From assembly GCF_947494125.1 (NCBI RefSeq), contig NZ_CANLTU010000008.1:62001-126000 (forward strand): a DNA stretch of 64,000 nucleotides, written 5' to 3'. Position 1 is the stretch's first letter; each line of letters begins with the position of its first letter. Both the position numbers and the translations under genes were made by a program. The notes under the pieces are model-generated. The model saw only the letters and a program-made list of their open reading frames with translations. It did not search any database and was not told where the DNA came from. Below are positions 26,668 to 35,004 of this stretch, in pieces. Source of the DNA: an uncultured Tenacibaculum sp. (GTDB lineage Bacteria; Bacteroidota; Bacteroidia; Flavobacteriales; Flavobacteriaceae).

Positions 26668-27723
26668 ATGATTAAAAGAACTCGTGCAGAAATTAACAAA
26701 TGTATTATTCATAAAGTTGCTAATAAATACAATAGCGGACAAAATGCTTTATCGGAAAGCTTAGTTCGTTTCGATGAAGAAAGTTATGAATTATTAATGC
26801 CTTTTTTATTAAAAAACTTCAGTACTGTAACTCAAAGTTATCGTTTTAGTCATCATGCAGATGTACGTTTAAATGAACTTAACAAATATACTTCAGATAT
26901 TTTTGAAGACGATAGCAAAGAGGTTTTTATAGAACATTCTAAAAATATTGTAAACCATTTATACGAGCAATCAAACTCTGCTAATATAAAAACTGGTGAT
27001 GTTATTGTTGCTTATTTTGAAGGTATTGAATATAAAGACGTTTTAACAGAAGCTGTAGGTATTTTTAAAATTGAAAGTAAAGTTGATTTTTTTCAAACTT
27101 ATTTAGATGATGAAAGTTTTGATGTAGTGGTTCAAAAAGGAATTTCAACAAAAAAACTTGATAAAGGTTGTTTAATCTTAAATTCTTCCGATACGGAAGG
27201 GACTGTTGTTTTATCTATAGACAATAACAACTACGATGCACAATATTGGATTAAAAATTTCTTAAGTGTAAAATATGCCGATGACCGTAATTTACACACG
27301 CAGAATTATTTAGAAATGTGTAAAGAATTTTCTGAAGAAATTATAAAACCTGAACTTGGAAAACAAGAACAAAGTAATTTTTTAGCCAATACGGTTGATT
27401 ACTTTAAAGAACACGAAAGTGTAGATTACCATGGTTTTAAAGATGAAGTTTTTGAAGAAGACAAGCATAAAGGAATGTTTGAAGACTATAAAAAACATTT
27501 TGAAAAATTAAACGACGTTTTAATTCGTAATAATTTTGATGTTTCAGACGCTGTATTAAAGAAGGAAAAAAGCAAGTTTAAAACAGAAATAAAACTAGAT
27601 ACCAACATTCAAATTAAAATTGATGTTGATGCTCCTGATGCTTCTTCTGACTATTTGGAGCAGGGGTATGATGAAGAAAAGAAAATGAAATTTTATAAAG
27701 TATTTTATAATACTGAGAAATAA
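26668..27723 (+). CDS. NdpA/YejK-family nucleoid-associated protein
   Basis: The 351 residues match the 37-kDa nucleoid-associated protein family: early KCIIHKVANKYNSGQNALSE, …VIVAYFEGIEYKDVL… and KKGISTKKLDKGCLILN-like segments. Relatives bind DNA and co-purify with the nucleoid; their exact role is not settled. It is a single-gene unit between its own promoter motif and a strong terminator. Confidence 0.88.
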   Translation: MIKRTRAEINKCIIHKVANKYNSGQNALSESLVRFDEESYELLMPFLLKNFSTVTQSYRFSHHADVRLNELNKYTSDIFEDDSKEVFIEHSKNIVNHLYEQSNSANIKTGDVIVAYFEGIEYKDVLTEAVGIFKIESKVDFFQTYLDDESFDVVVQKGISTKKLDKGCLILNSSDTEGTVVLSIDNNNYDAQYWIKNFLSVKYADDRNLHTQNYLEMCKEFSEEIIKPELGKQEQSNFLANTVDYFKEHESVDYHGFKDEVFEEDKHKGMFEDYKKHFEKLNDVLIRNNFDVSDAVLKKEKSKFKTEIKLDTNIQIKIDVDAPDASSDYLEQGYDEEKKMKFYKVFYNTEK

Positions 27724-27744
27724 ACTACTTTTTAAGTGAAATTA

Positions 27745-27778
27745 AAAAAGGTCAAAACTTAAATGTTTTGACCTTTTT
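27745..27778. terminator. Bidirectional terminator
   Basis: AAAAAGGTCAAAAC-ttaaat-GTTTTGACCTTTTT is a perfect stem between the converging nucleoid-protein gene and the tail-fibre-like operon. Confidence 0.9.
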
Positions 27779-27801
27779 AAGTATATAAAACTAACAAAAT
27801 T

Positions 27802-28800
27802 CTACTTAGTAGTATTTTGTTTTTTATTTTCTAATAACTTCTCTACTAAAGCCTCTAATTTTTCTATACTTTTAGACTGTTTTTTAAGCTGCTTTTCTTG
27901 TTCAATAGTATATAAGGTTAACTCTTCTATCTTTTGTAATAATTTAGTATCCATTTCACCCAAAAAGAAGCCTTCTTTTTTTACTTCTGCTGCACTTGGT
28001 ATATCTTTTAAATGCCCTTTTTCTTTTATATGACTTTCAACCTGTGTAAGTGTTGGTAATTTATATTCTTTTTCAAAAACAAAATCTGGCCATGCACTAT
28101 TTACCTCTACTTTAACTTCCTTTGCCCCTATTCTTCCATTTACTGCTAATTTATAGCCAAAAGTATCCGATGTTCCTATACCTACTTTTTTACTAGTATA
28201 AAGTCCATTTGTATTTTCACTCCAAGTATCATTTGTAGCATTTAACAACCCTTCATAAGGCCTAACAGCTTCTGGATGTAAGTAAAATAATTCCGACACT
28301 CCTAATCTTCCATCTTGACCAGTAGCTTCATAAAAAGTAAAACGTAATTTAGTATACGAACCTGCTGGCACTTTTGCTATAAACTTAGTACCTCCAGTAT
28401 AATCTTGTGTAGAATAATCTGCAATTGTTTTCCAAGCATTTTCTTTATAAACATTAAATCCTTCTATTTTAAATCGCTTTGCTTGCCAATATCTAGTTGA
28501 CCAACCTACCCAAGCTCCTCTTTGGCTATGCCAATTTACCAAGCCTTCTATTAAAATAACTGTGGGCGTACTTACTGTAGGAGCTGTTGAAGTGTAAGAT
28601 GGAATAAATTTCCCATCAAACAAGTAATCTAAACTTAATAATGCACTACCTGTTTGCGTTACTTGAAACCTAGACCTAGTATTTGCATTAAAAAGCATAT
28701 TGTGTTCCATACCTACTGGGTTCTCATTATGCGTAAAAGTCTGTGAAAATGTTACTTCTGAAAGCAACAAAACAACAATTATAAAAACTATCCTTTTCAT
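27802..28800 (-). CDS. Secreted tail-fibre-like protein, paralogue 1 of 3
   Basis: The 332 residues have a signal peptide (MKRIVFIIVVLLLSEVTFSQ). Residues ~40-190 form a unique beta-rich domain, possibly a jelly roll. Then follow KVGIGTSDTFGYKLAVNGRI and a C-terminal region shared with both upstream neighbours: FEKEYKLPTLTQVESHIKEK, HLKDIPSAAEVKKEG, GEMDTKLLQKIEELTLYTIE, ending in a coiled coil. That C-terminal block is common in Bacteroidota secreted proteins and resembles phage tail-fibre chaperone ends. It is one base from the previous gene, so it is an operon with it. Role unknown, perhaps surface adhesion. Confidence 0.75.
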   Translation of the reverse strand: MKRIVFIIVVLLLSEVTFSQTFTHNENPVGMEHNMLFNANTRSRFQVTQTGSALLSLDYLFDGKFIPSYTSTAPTVSTPTVILIEGLVNWHSQRGAWVGWSTRYWQAKRFKIEGFNVYKENAWKTIADYSTQDYTGGTKFIAKVPAGSYTKLRFTFYEATGQDGRLGVSELFYLHPEAVRPYEGLLNATNDTWSENTNGLYTSKKVGIGTSDTFGYKLAVNGRIGAKEVKVEVNSAWPDFVFEKEYKLPTLTQVESHIKEKGHLKDIPSAAEVKKEGFFLGEMDTKLLQKIEELTLYTIEQEKQLKKQSKSIEKLEALVEKLLENKKQNTTK

Positions 28801-28801
28801 C

Positions 28802-30088
28802 TTATTCCTTTTCCTCTAGCTTAGTTATTCTTTTTTCTAATTTTTCTATAACAGATAGTAACTTTTTATTAATGTTTTCTGTTTTATTTATTTTCTTTTC
28901 TTGTTCAATAGTATACAAAGTTAATTCTTCTATCTTTTGTAATAATTTAGCATCCATTTCTCCCAAAAAGAAACCATCTTTTTTTACTTCTGCTGCACTT
29001 GGAATATCTTTTAAATGACCTTTTTCTTTAATATGATTTTCAACCTGTGTAAGTGTTGGCAACTTATATTCTTTTTCAAATACAAAATCTGACCAGTTAG
29101 GATAAGCTTCTACTTTTATCTCTCTTGCTCCTATTGAACCTTCAACAGCTAATCTATGATTTCCAGTAGTTGTTGTTCCTATTCCTACATTACCTTTCTC
29201 ATTAATTCGCATACTCTCTTTTAACGGAGAAGAATTCGTTTCTTTAGTCCAAAACGTAAGAAACCCAGTATAAGTACCTCCTGCTCTAGGCATACCTATT
29301 CTTGAAACTTCAGTTGTTCCTTGTTTAGCTACTACTCTTCCTACATCTACATAACCAGCATCATTTCTAGAACTTCTTAATGATATAACACCTGGAGTAG
29401 TAATCGAGTTGTATACTTCTAATTTTTCAGAAGGACTTGTTATACCAACACCAATATTATTATTATTCCCTAGAATAACCATTCCTACTCCTTTTCTAGT
29501 TTCCCATCTATGCCCGTAATAACCATAATTTAAATAACGTGTTTCAGGCACACTATTATCATATTGACTATAAGCATGAACATAATAATCTTTATCAAAA
29601 GATAATATATTTCCCCTATTAATAGTTAACCCTCCATTTACATACAATTTTCTTGATTTATCGGGGCTTAATCCTCCTGCAGGGCTAACATCACCTCCAA
29701 CACTCATTACACCTTGATCATCTAATATAATTGATGGCGTTTCTAAATCTCCTAATGTACCAATCACTCCTATTTCACCAAATGATCTGTCACTATTTCT
29801 TCTTCCTCCTTTTAAATATAACCCTCTATCATTTGCATGGTTAATTCTAACAATGGCTGCTGTATTATTACTATCATTTCCTCCTTCAAATCTAGCTACT
29901 TCTACATCTCCTGAAACATCCGTTTTCTTTACATGTAAAACTGTTGCTACTCCCGTGCTTTCATTTTTATTTTTTGGTGTATTTGTACCTATTCCTACAT
30001 TACCCTCAGGTGTTTTTTCAACTACAGTTTGCGCGTACCCAGTCATAGCAATGCTAAACATTGCTAGTGTAAAAACTATCTTTTTCAT
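28802..30088 (-). CDS. Secreted tail-fibre-like protein, paralogue 2 of 3
   Basis: The 428 residues have a signal peptide (MKKIVFTLAMFSIAMTGYAQ) almost identical to that of paralogue 3. The middle carries several GNVGIGT-type repeats, typical of trimeric fibrous proteins. The C-terminal block (KEYKLPTLTQVENHIKEKGH onward) and a ~100-residue segment (VYNSITTPGVISLRSSRND onward) are nearly the same as in paralogue 3. Unequal recombination could shuffle the variable parts between the copies. Confidence 0.78.
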   Translation of the reverse strand: MKKIVFTLAMFSIAMTGYAQTVVEKTPEGNVGIGTNTPKNKNESTGVATVLHVKKTDVSGDVEVARFEGGNDSNNTAAIVRINHANDRGLYLKGGRRNSDRSFGEIGVIGTLGDLETPSIILDDQGVMSVGGDVSPAGGLSPDKSRKLYVNGGLTINRGNILSFDKDYYVHAYSQYDNSVPETRYLNYGYYGHRWETRKGVGMVILGNNNNIGVGITSPSEKLEVYNSITTPGVISLRSSRNDAGYVDVGRVVAKQGTTEVSRIGMPRAGGTYTGFLTFWTKETNSSPLKESMRINEKGNVGIGTTTTGNHRLAVEGSIGAREIKVEAYPNWSDFVFEKEYKLPTLTQVENHIKEKGHLKDIPSAAEVKKDGFFLGEMDAKLLQKIEELTLYTIEQEKKINKTENINKKLLSVIEKLEKRITKLEEKE

Positions 30089-30094
30089 TTTAAT

Positions 30095-31831
30095 TTATTT
30101 TAATTTCTGTTTAATTAACTCTATTTCTTTCGCTAACTTTTTAATCTCTTTATTTTCAGATTTTAACTCTTTAATTTCTTTTGTCTGATTAACAATTAAA
30201 TTTAATTGTCTTTTAAGTTGCTTCTCTTGCTGGATAGTATACAAAGTCAATTCCTCTATCTTTTGCAATAATTTAGCATCCATTTCCCCTAAAAAGAAAC
30301 CTTCTTTTTTAACTTCTGCTGCACTTGGTATATCTTTTAAATGTCCTTTTTCTTTTATATGATTTTCAACCTGTGTAAGTGTTGGTAATTTATATTCTTT
30401 TTCAAAAACAAAATCTGACCAATTTGCATAAGTTGCTACTTTTACTTCCGTAGTTGCTATTTTACCATTTACTCCTAATTTAAAACCTTTTGTATCTGTT
30501 GTTCCAATACCTACATTACCTTTCTCATTAATTCGCATACTCTCTTTTAACGGAGAAGAATTCGATTCTTTAGTCCAAAACGTAAGAAATCCTGTATTTG
30601 TACCTCCTGCTCTAGGCATACCTATTCTTGAAACTTCAGTTGTTCCTTGTTTAGCTACTACTCTTCCTACATCTACATAACTAGCATCATTTCTAGAACT
30701 TCTTAATGATATAACACCTGGTGTAGTAACCGAGTTATATACTTCTAATTTTTCAGAAGGAGTTGTTGTTCCTATTCCTACCTTACCCTTTGAATCAATA
30801 CGCATTCTCTCATTAGAGTTTAACTGATCTCCTAGTACAAATCTAAAAGATCCATCACTTCTAACATACCCTAAAGAAAATTCAGATGTTTGCCCTGAAA
30901 AATTTATTAAAGCTTCTTTATCATCAGCTGTTTCAATAGTTATTTTAGATGATTTTGTTAGATCTTTTATATGAAGTATTGAATTTGTCTCTGGTTTTGC
31001 TGTACCTATTCCTATATTCCCTCCATAAGGGTTTAATGCAATATCCCAATTCGCTGTATTACTTGAATTTGTAACCTGAATCCCCATTCCGTTACCATTA
31101 TTCACCTGTGCAAACTGCATATTTGTTGAATTGGTAGCATGTGGTTTTAAAGTTAATATTGAATTTTCACTCATATTAGCTTTTGAATCTCCTTGTCCAG
31201 TAATATTATTAGCTACATGTAATTTAGCTTTTGGATTTTGAACACCAACACCTACATTTCCTGCAAAATAATTTTTAGCAGCTGCTGTACCTGCATACAA
31301 ATCGTACCTGTTAATTACATTGGATTGATTGTAACCATTGGTTGATATAAAAACTCCATAGGCATTCTCAATGGTTGTTCCTGTTACATTATCTAAAATC
31401 TCGGCGTTAACAGCTACGGCTCTTTTAATTGTTGCTCCAGGGGTTGCTACATGAATTCCTGCCCTAGCCCAAACTCCAACGTTATCTTTTAAGATACCTG
31501 CAAAATTATTTGACACAGCAAAAGAACTTGCGTTTACTCCAATTCTATAACCTGAATCAGTTATTCCTGAAGGAATAGAGAAACTCCCTATACGTGAATA
31601 AACACCTGTATCATAACTAGTTCCATTTGCACTTATTTGTGTATTTCTAATTACTGTCATTCCTACTTTAGAAACTTCTCCTGAGTTAGTTTCATGTACT
31701 ACTTCAAGTTTAGCACTTGGAGTAGTTGTTCCAATCCCAACTTTACCATCTGCACCCTGTACAACAGGTGTTTGCGCATACCCAATCATAGCAATGCTAA
31801 ACATTGCTAGTGTAAAAACTATCTTTTTCAT
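30095..31831 (-). CDS. Secreted tail-fibre-like protein, paralogue 3 of 3
   Basis: The 578 residues form the longest copy and the first in transcription order. Signal peptide MKKIVFTLAMFSIAMIGYAQ, then at least four VGIGTTTPSAKLEV-type repeats separated by variable domains, then the shared C-terminal block and a coiled coil (QTKEIKELKSENKEIKKLAK). The ATG is preceded by the same ATTTTAATTTATTTTAATTT leader as paralogue 2, so the start region was duplicated with the gene. Probably a secreted fibrous surface protein. Confidence 0.78.
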   Translation of the reverse strand: MKKIVFTLAMFSIAMIGYAQTPVVQGADGKVGIGTTTPSAKLEVVHETNSGEVSKVGMTVIRNTQISANGTSYDTGVYSRIGSFSIPSGITDSGYRIGVNASSFAVSNNFAGILKDNVGVWARAGIHVATPGATIKRAVAVNAEILDNVTGTTIENAYGVFISTNGYNQSNVINRYDLYAGTAAAKNYFAGNVGVGVQNPKAKLHVANNITGQGDSKANMSENSILTLKPHATNSTNMQFAQVNNGNGMGIQVTNSSNTANWDIALNPYGGNIGIGTAKPETNSILHIKDLTKSSKITIETADDKEALINFSGQTSEFSLGYVRSDGSFRFVLGDQLNSNERMRIDSKGKVGIGTTTPSEKLEVYNSVTTPGVISLRSSRNDASYVDVGRVVAKQGTTEVSRIGMPRAGGTNTGFLTFWTKESNSSPLKESMRINEKGNVGIGTTDTKGFKLGVNGKIATTEVKVATYANWSDFVFEKEYKLPTLTQVENHIKEKGHLKDIPSAAEVKKEGFFLGEMDAKLLQKIEELTLYTIQQEKQLKRQLNLIVNQTKEIKELKSENKEIKKLAKEIELIKQKLK

Positions 31832-31855
31832 TTTAATTTATTTTAATTTATTAGA

Positions 31856-32446
31856 CTATTCTTTTTCAGCCATTTTCTTCACATAATCTGTAATAATTAC
31901 AATTTGAGTTGGCCCAACTTTTCCTTCTATATATTTAGCATTTTCATGATCTAACGAAATTCTACGCACTGCCGTACCTTGTTTAGCTACCATACTAGAT
32001 CCTTTTACCTTTAAGTCTTTAATCAATACAACAGAATCTCCAGCTTGTAAAATTGCCCCGTTAGCATCTCTATGTATTATTTTTTCGCTTTCATCTAAAT
32101 GATCACCACTTTCTTTCGCAAAGCGTAAATCATCATCTTCTAAATATAGCATATCCAACAAGTCTTGTGGCCAACCTTCTTTACGAAGTCTAGAAAGCAT
32201 TCTCCAAGCAACTATTTTCACAGCTCTAAATTCACTCCACATAGAGTCATTTAAACAACGCCAATGATTTGCCTCTGTTTTTTCAACATCTCCTATTTGC
32301 TCAACACAAGTACTACATGCCAGCAAACTTCCATCTACACCACCTGTAGACATAGGAGGAACTTCATAAATTGATAAATTATCTTTTGCAGTACAAAGCT
32401 CACATTGGTTGCCACTTCTCTCTTCTAACTCTTGTAATAAACTCAT
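31856..32446 (-). CDS. PhnA/YjdM-like zinc-ribbon protein
   Basis: The 196 residues have an N-terminal zinc ribbon (CELCTAKDNL… and LLACSTCVEQI) and the C-terminal PhnA domain (RDANGAILQAGDSVVLIKDL, VKGSSMVAKQGTAVRRI, then TQIVIITDYVKK). Despite the alkylphosphonate name, the role of this family is not established. It is longer than the ~110-residue E. coli YjdM because of a middle region (~60-115). It is only 24 bp upstream of the tail-fibre-like operon, but probably independent of it. Confidence 0.85.
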   Translation of the reverse strand: MSLLQELEERSGNQCELCTAKDNLSIYEVPPMSTGGVDGSLLACSTCVEQIGDVEKTEANHWRCLNDSMWSEFRAVKIVAWRMLSRLRKEGWPQDLLDMLYLEDDDLRFAKESGDHLDESEKIIHRDANGAILQAGDSVVLIKDLKVKGSSMVAKQGTAVRRISLDHENAKYIEGKVGPTQIVIITDYVKKMAEKE

Positions 32447-32503
32447 TTTTTTATACTCTAAATTAAGGTCAGTAAAAATACATTTTTATTTTATCTTTAT
32501 GGG

Positions 32504-33007
32504 ATGCATTTAGAAAGTGAAAGACTAATTATTAGAGAAGCAAAAATAAATGATGCTCCATTTTATTTTAACCTTTTCAACAATCCTGATTGGATACAAT
32601 TTATTGGCGATAAAAATTTAAAATCCATAAAAGAAACTGAGAGTTACCTAAAAGACACGCTATTAAAAAACCTACAAACAAACGGATTAGGTTTTTTTAC
32701 GGTGATTCTTAAAGACACCAATCAACCTATAGGAACGTCAACTGCATTGCAACGAGAAAAATTAGATTTTATAGATATTGGTTACGCATTTCTACCTGAA
32801 GCCAGAAACAAAGGTTATGCAGCTGAAGCAACAAAACTTATTATAAAATATGTTAGAACAACATTTAAACAAGAAAAAGTATATGCTTTTACCATGCCTA
32901 AAAACAAGGCTTCTCAAAAACTATTAGAAAAACTAGGTTTCAAGTATATTGGTGTAGAAAAAATATTTGAAAACAGTGAAGACTTCGTGTTTGAATATGT
33001 TTTTTAA
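32504..33007 (+). CDS. GNAT acetyltransferase, RimJ/RimL-like
   Basis: The 167 residues form a full GNAT domain: MHLESERLIIREAKINDAPF, DIGYAFLPEARNKGYAAEAT (acetyl-CoA loop RNKGYA), then MPKNKASQKLLEKLGFKYIG. The substrate is unknown. It is divergent from the PhnA-like gene with 57 bp between the starts. Confidence 0.88.
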   Translation: MHLESERLIIREAKINDAPFYFNLFNNPDWIQFIGDKNLKSIKETESYLKDTLLKNLQTNGLGFFTVILKDTNQPIGTSTALQREKLDFIDIGYAFLPEARNKGYAAEATKLIIKYVRTTFKQEKVYAFTMPKNKASQKLLEKLGFKYIGVEKIFENSEDFVFEYVF

Positions 33008-33114
33008 AAATATACTTTTTTTAACAGTTCCTTTTTTTTTTTTATATTAAAAACACTGATATTTGCCGCTGGTTTTTTCCCCTTAAGAAGATAATTTTTT
33101 AAAACCTTACTTAT

Positions 33115-33297
33115 ATGAAAATCAACTTATCAAAAGAAAGAGCTATCCGATCTAGCAAAAAGAAATTAAAGAAATTTTTACTTTTACCATTATTCCACAG
33201 CGGTTCTGTTTTTTGGCTAGAAAAAGTAGTTATAAAGAAAAATTTCAATGGGATATCTTATCAAATTACAGATGTTCAAAGATTAAAGAATATTTAA
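33115..33297 (+). CDS. Small basic hypothetical protein
   Basis: The 60 residues are highly basic at the N-terminus (…KERAIRSSKKKLKKFLLLPL…). The ATG is followed by a normal-looking codon pattern and there is no competing gene on either strand. I do not recognise it. It might be a chance ORF in AT-rich DNA. Confidence 0.4.
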   Translation: MKINLSKERAIRSSKKKLKKFLLLPLFHSGSVFWLEKVVIKKNFNGISYQITDVQRLKNI

Positions 33298-33345
33298 TCT
33301 TATAATTCAAAAAGTCCCCTTTTTTTTATTTTTTTTTAGAAAAAC

Positions 33346-33879
33346 TTATTCTAAATACAAATCAATCAGTCCTTCAGGAGTAGTAACTTCAACAAGTTTA
33401 TTTTCTTTATCTACATTCTTAATAAACTCATCAATCATTGGAATGAAAATTTCATCTCCATTATTACCATCAATTTCAAATAAAGGTTGAGCAGAAGTGT
33501 CATTAATGCTAACAATTGTTCCTACTTCTCCAAAAGAAGTATCAACTATTTTAAAACCAATAACTTCATGGTAATAAAATTTATTCCCTGAAAGTTTAGG
33601 TAACAAATTTAGTGGTAAGTATATTCCAGATCGCATAATAGCGTCTGCATCTTGTTCAGAATCTACGTCTTCAAATTTAACGCGAAACATAGTACTTTTA
33701 CTTAATGAAGATTTTTCAATAAAAAAAGGAACCAGATTATTGCCTAAATCGACAAAAACTGATTCCAAATTTTCGTAAAGATCGGGTTCATCAGTATCTA
33801 ACTTAATAACTACCTCACCCTTAAAACTATGTTTTTTAACGATTTTGCCAAGATAAAAGCAATCCTCTTTTTGCATCAT
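33346..33879 (-). CDS. rimM: 16S rRNA processing protein RimM
   Basis: The 177 residues have the RimM N-terminal domain (DCFYLGKIVKKHSFKGEVVI) and the PRC-barrel C-terminal domain (YYHEVIGFKIVDTSFGEVG…). It assists 30S head assembly through S19. It follows rpsP by 14 bp, the classic S16-RimM pairing. Confidence 0.95.
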   Translation of the reverse strand: MMQKEDCFYLGKIVKKHSFKGEVVIKLDTDEPDLYENLESVFVDLGNNLVPFFIEKSSLSKSTMFRVKFEDVDSEQDADAIMRSGIYLPLNLLPKLSGNKFYYHEVIGFKIVDTSFGEVGTIVSINDTSAQPLFEIDGNNGDEIFIPMIDEFIKNVDKENKLVEVTTPEGLIDLYLE

Positions 33880-33893
33880 CGCAGTACAGTTTT

Positions 33894-34397
33894 TTATTCT
33901 TCGCTATCAGCTCCATTATCAGCAGCAACTTCCTCTGTATCTGCAGGTGCAGGAGTGTTTGCAGCAATACGTGCTTCATTTACAGCTTTTTCAGCTTCTA
34001 AAGCTTTTGCTTTTGCATCAGCTTCCGCTTTTGCTAAACCATCAACTTTTCCAGTAACTTTTCCAGTTTTTTCCTCTAACCACGCTGCAAATTTAGCATC
34101 TGCTTGTTCTTGAGTTAAAGCTCCTTTTGTTACTCCACCAGCTAAGTGGTTCTTCAACATAACTCCTTTGTAAGATAAAATAGCTCTTGCAGTATCTGTT
34201 GGTTGAGCACCTTTTTGTAACCAAGCTACAGCTCCATCAACATTTAAATCGATAGTTGCAGGGTTAGTATTAGGGTTGTACGTTCCAATTTTCTCTAAGA
34301 AACGTCCGTCTCTTTTTGATCTTGAATCCGCAGCTACTACCCAATAAAAAGGTTTTCCTTTTTTACCGTGTCTTTGTAATCTAATTTTTACAGGCAT
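33894..34397 (-). CDS. rpsP: 30S ribosomal protein S16, with long C-terminal extension
   Basis: The first ~85 residues are a standard S16 (MPVKIRLQRHGKKGKPFYWV, GRFLEKIGTYNPNTNP, QPTDTARAILSYKGVMLKNH). About 80 further residues, rich in Ala, Lys and Glu, form an acidic tail ending in EEVAADNGADSEE. Such tails are usual in Bacteroidota S16. It is the first gene of rpsP-rimM. Confidence 0.96.
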   Translation of the reverse strand: MPVKIRLQRHGKKGKPFYWVVAADSRSKRDGRFLEKIGTYNPNTNPATIDLNVDGAVAWLQKGAQPTDTARAILSYKGVMLKNHLAGGVTKGALTQEQADAKFAAWLEEKTGKVTGKVDGLAKAEADAKAKALEAEKAVNEARIAANTPAPADTEEVAADNGADSEE

Positions 34398-34521
34398 AAT
34401 TTTAATTTTTAAGGTACGCGACCTTGATTATTAATAAATCTTACCATCTCGTGATAAGTGGGCGCAAAAATATAATTTTTTTTTCATTAAAAAGAAAAAA
34501 CCTTACATTATTACAATAAAA

Positions 34522-34544
34522 AAGAGCCTGAAAAACAAGCTCTT
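34522..34544 (-). terminator. Terminator of the cold-shock gene
   Basis: AAGAGC…GCTCTT, with a T-run on the minus strand, 26 bp after the cold-shock gene stop. Confidence 0.7.
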
Positions 34545-34569
34545 AAGAAAAATAAGTTTCGGAGGTATA

Positions 34570-34761
34570 CTATAACACTCTAACGTTAACTGCGTTTAAT
34601 CCTTTTTTTCCTTCTTTAAGTTCAAACTCTACGGTATCACCTTCTCTAACCTCATCGATTAAACCTGATACGTGTACAAAATGTTCTGTGTTTGATCCTG
34701 TTTCTGTAATAAATCCAAATCCTTTAGATTCATTGAAGAACTTTACTGTTCCTTCTTTCAT
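34570..34761 (-). CDS. Cold-shock protein (CspA family)
   Basis: The 63 residues form a single cold-shock domain: GTVKFFNESKGFGFIT (RNP1) and EHFVHVSGL (RNP2-like VHVS), then GDTVEFELKEGKKGLNAVNV. It is an RNA chaperone that binds single-stranded nucleic acid. It stands alone with its own terminator. The 243-bp gap to dnaE is AT-rich, with no further gene. Confidence 0.95.
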   Translation of the reverse strand: MKEGTVKFFNESKGFGFITETGSNTEHFVHVSGLIDEVREGDTVEFELKEGKKGLNAVNVRVL

Positions 34762-35004
34762 TGTAAAAAAATATTATAATTAGATAAAGAACAAAGATAC
34801 TTTTATTAATTGATTATCAATTGCTTTTCATCTCAATTATTTAAAACTTAACATCTACATAACAATGAGTTACAATTAAAACACAGTAAATCAAGCATCC
34901 TAATTAATTACTGCTAATTAATAACTTCTATATACACACAACATAAATTCTTTGTATTTTTACACTTTGTTTTTACTCAACACTTCAACAATTAAACATT
35001 CTCG

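Noticed and set aside
29853..30188. Plus-strand ORF of 111 residues
   Set aside because: It lies antisense to the tail-fibre-like genes with no homology pattern of its own.
27802..31831. Prophage tail-fibre module
   Set aside because: The proteins carry Sec signal peptides and there is no other phage gene nearby; they are better read as secreted bacterial fibrous proteins.
33829..34113. Plus-strand ORF of 94 residues
   Set aside because: It is antisense to rpsP and rimM, and its Ala/Ser/Phe-rich composition reflects the opposite strand of the S16 tail.
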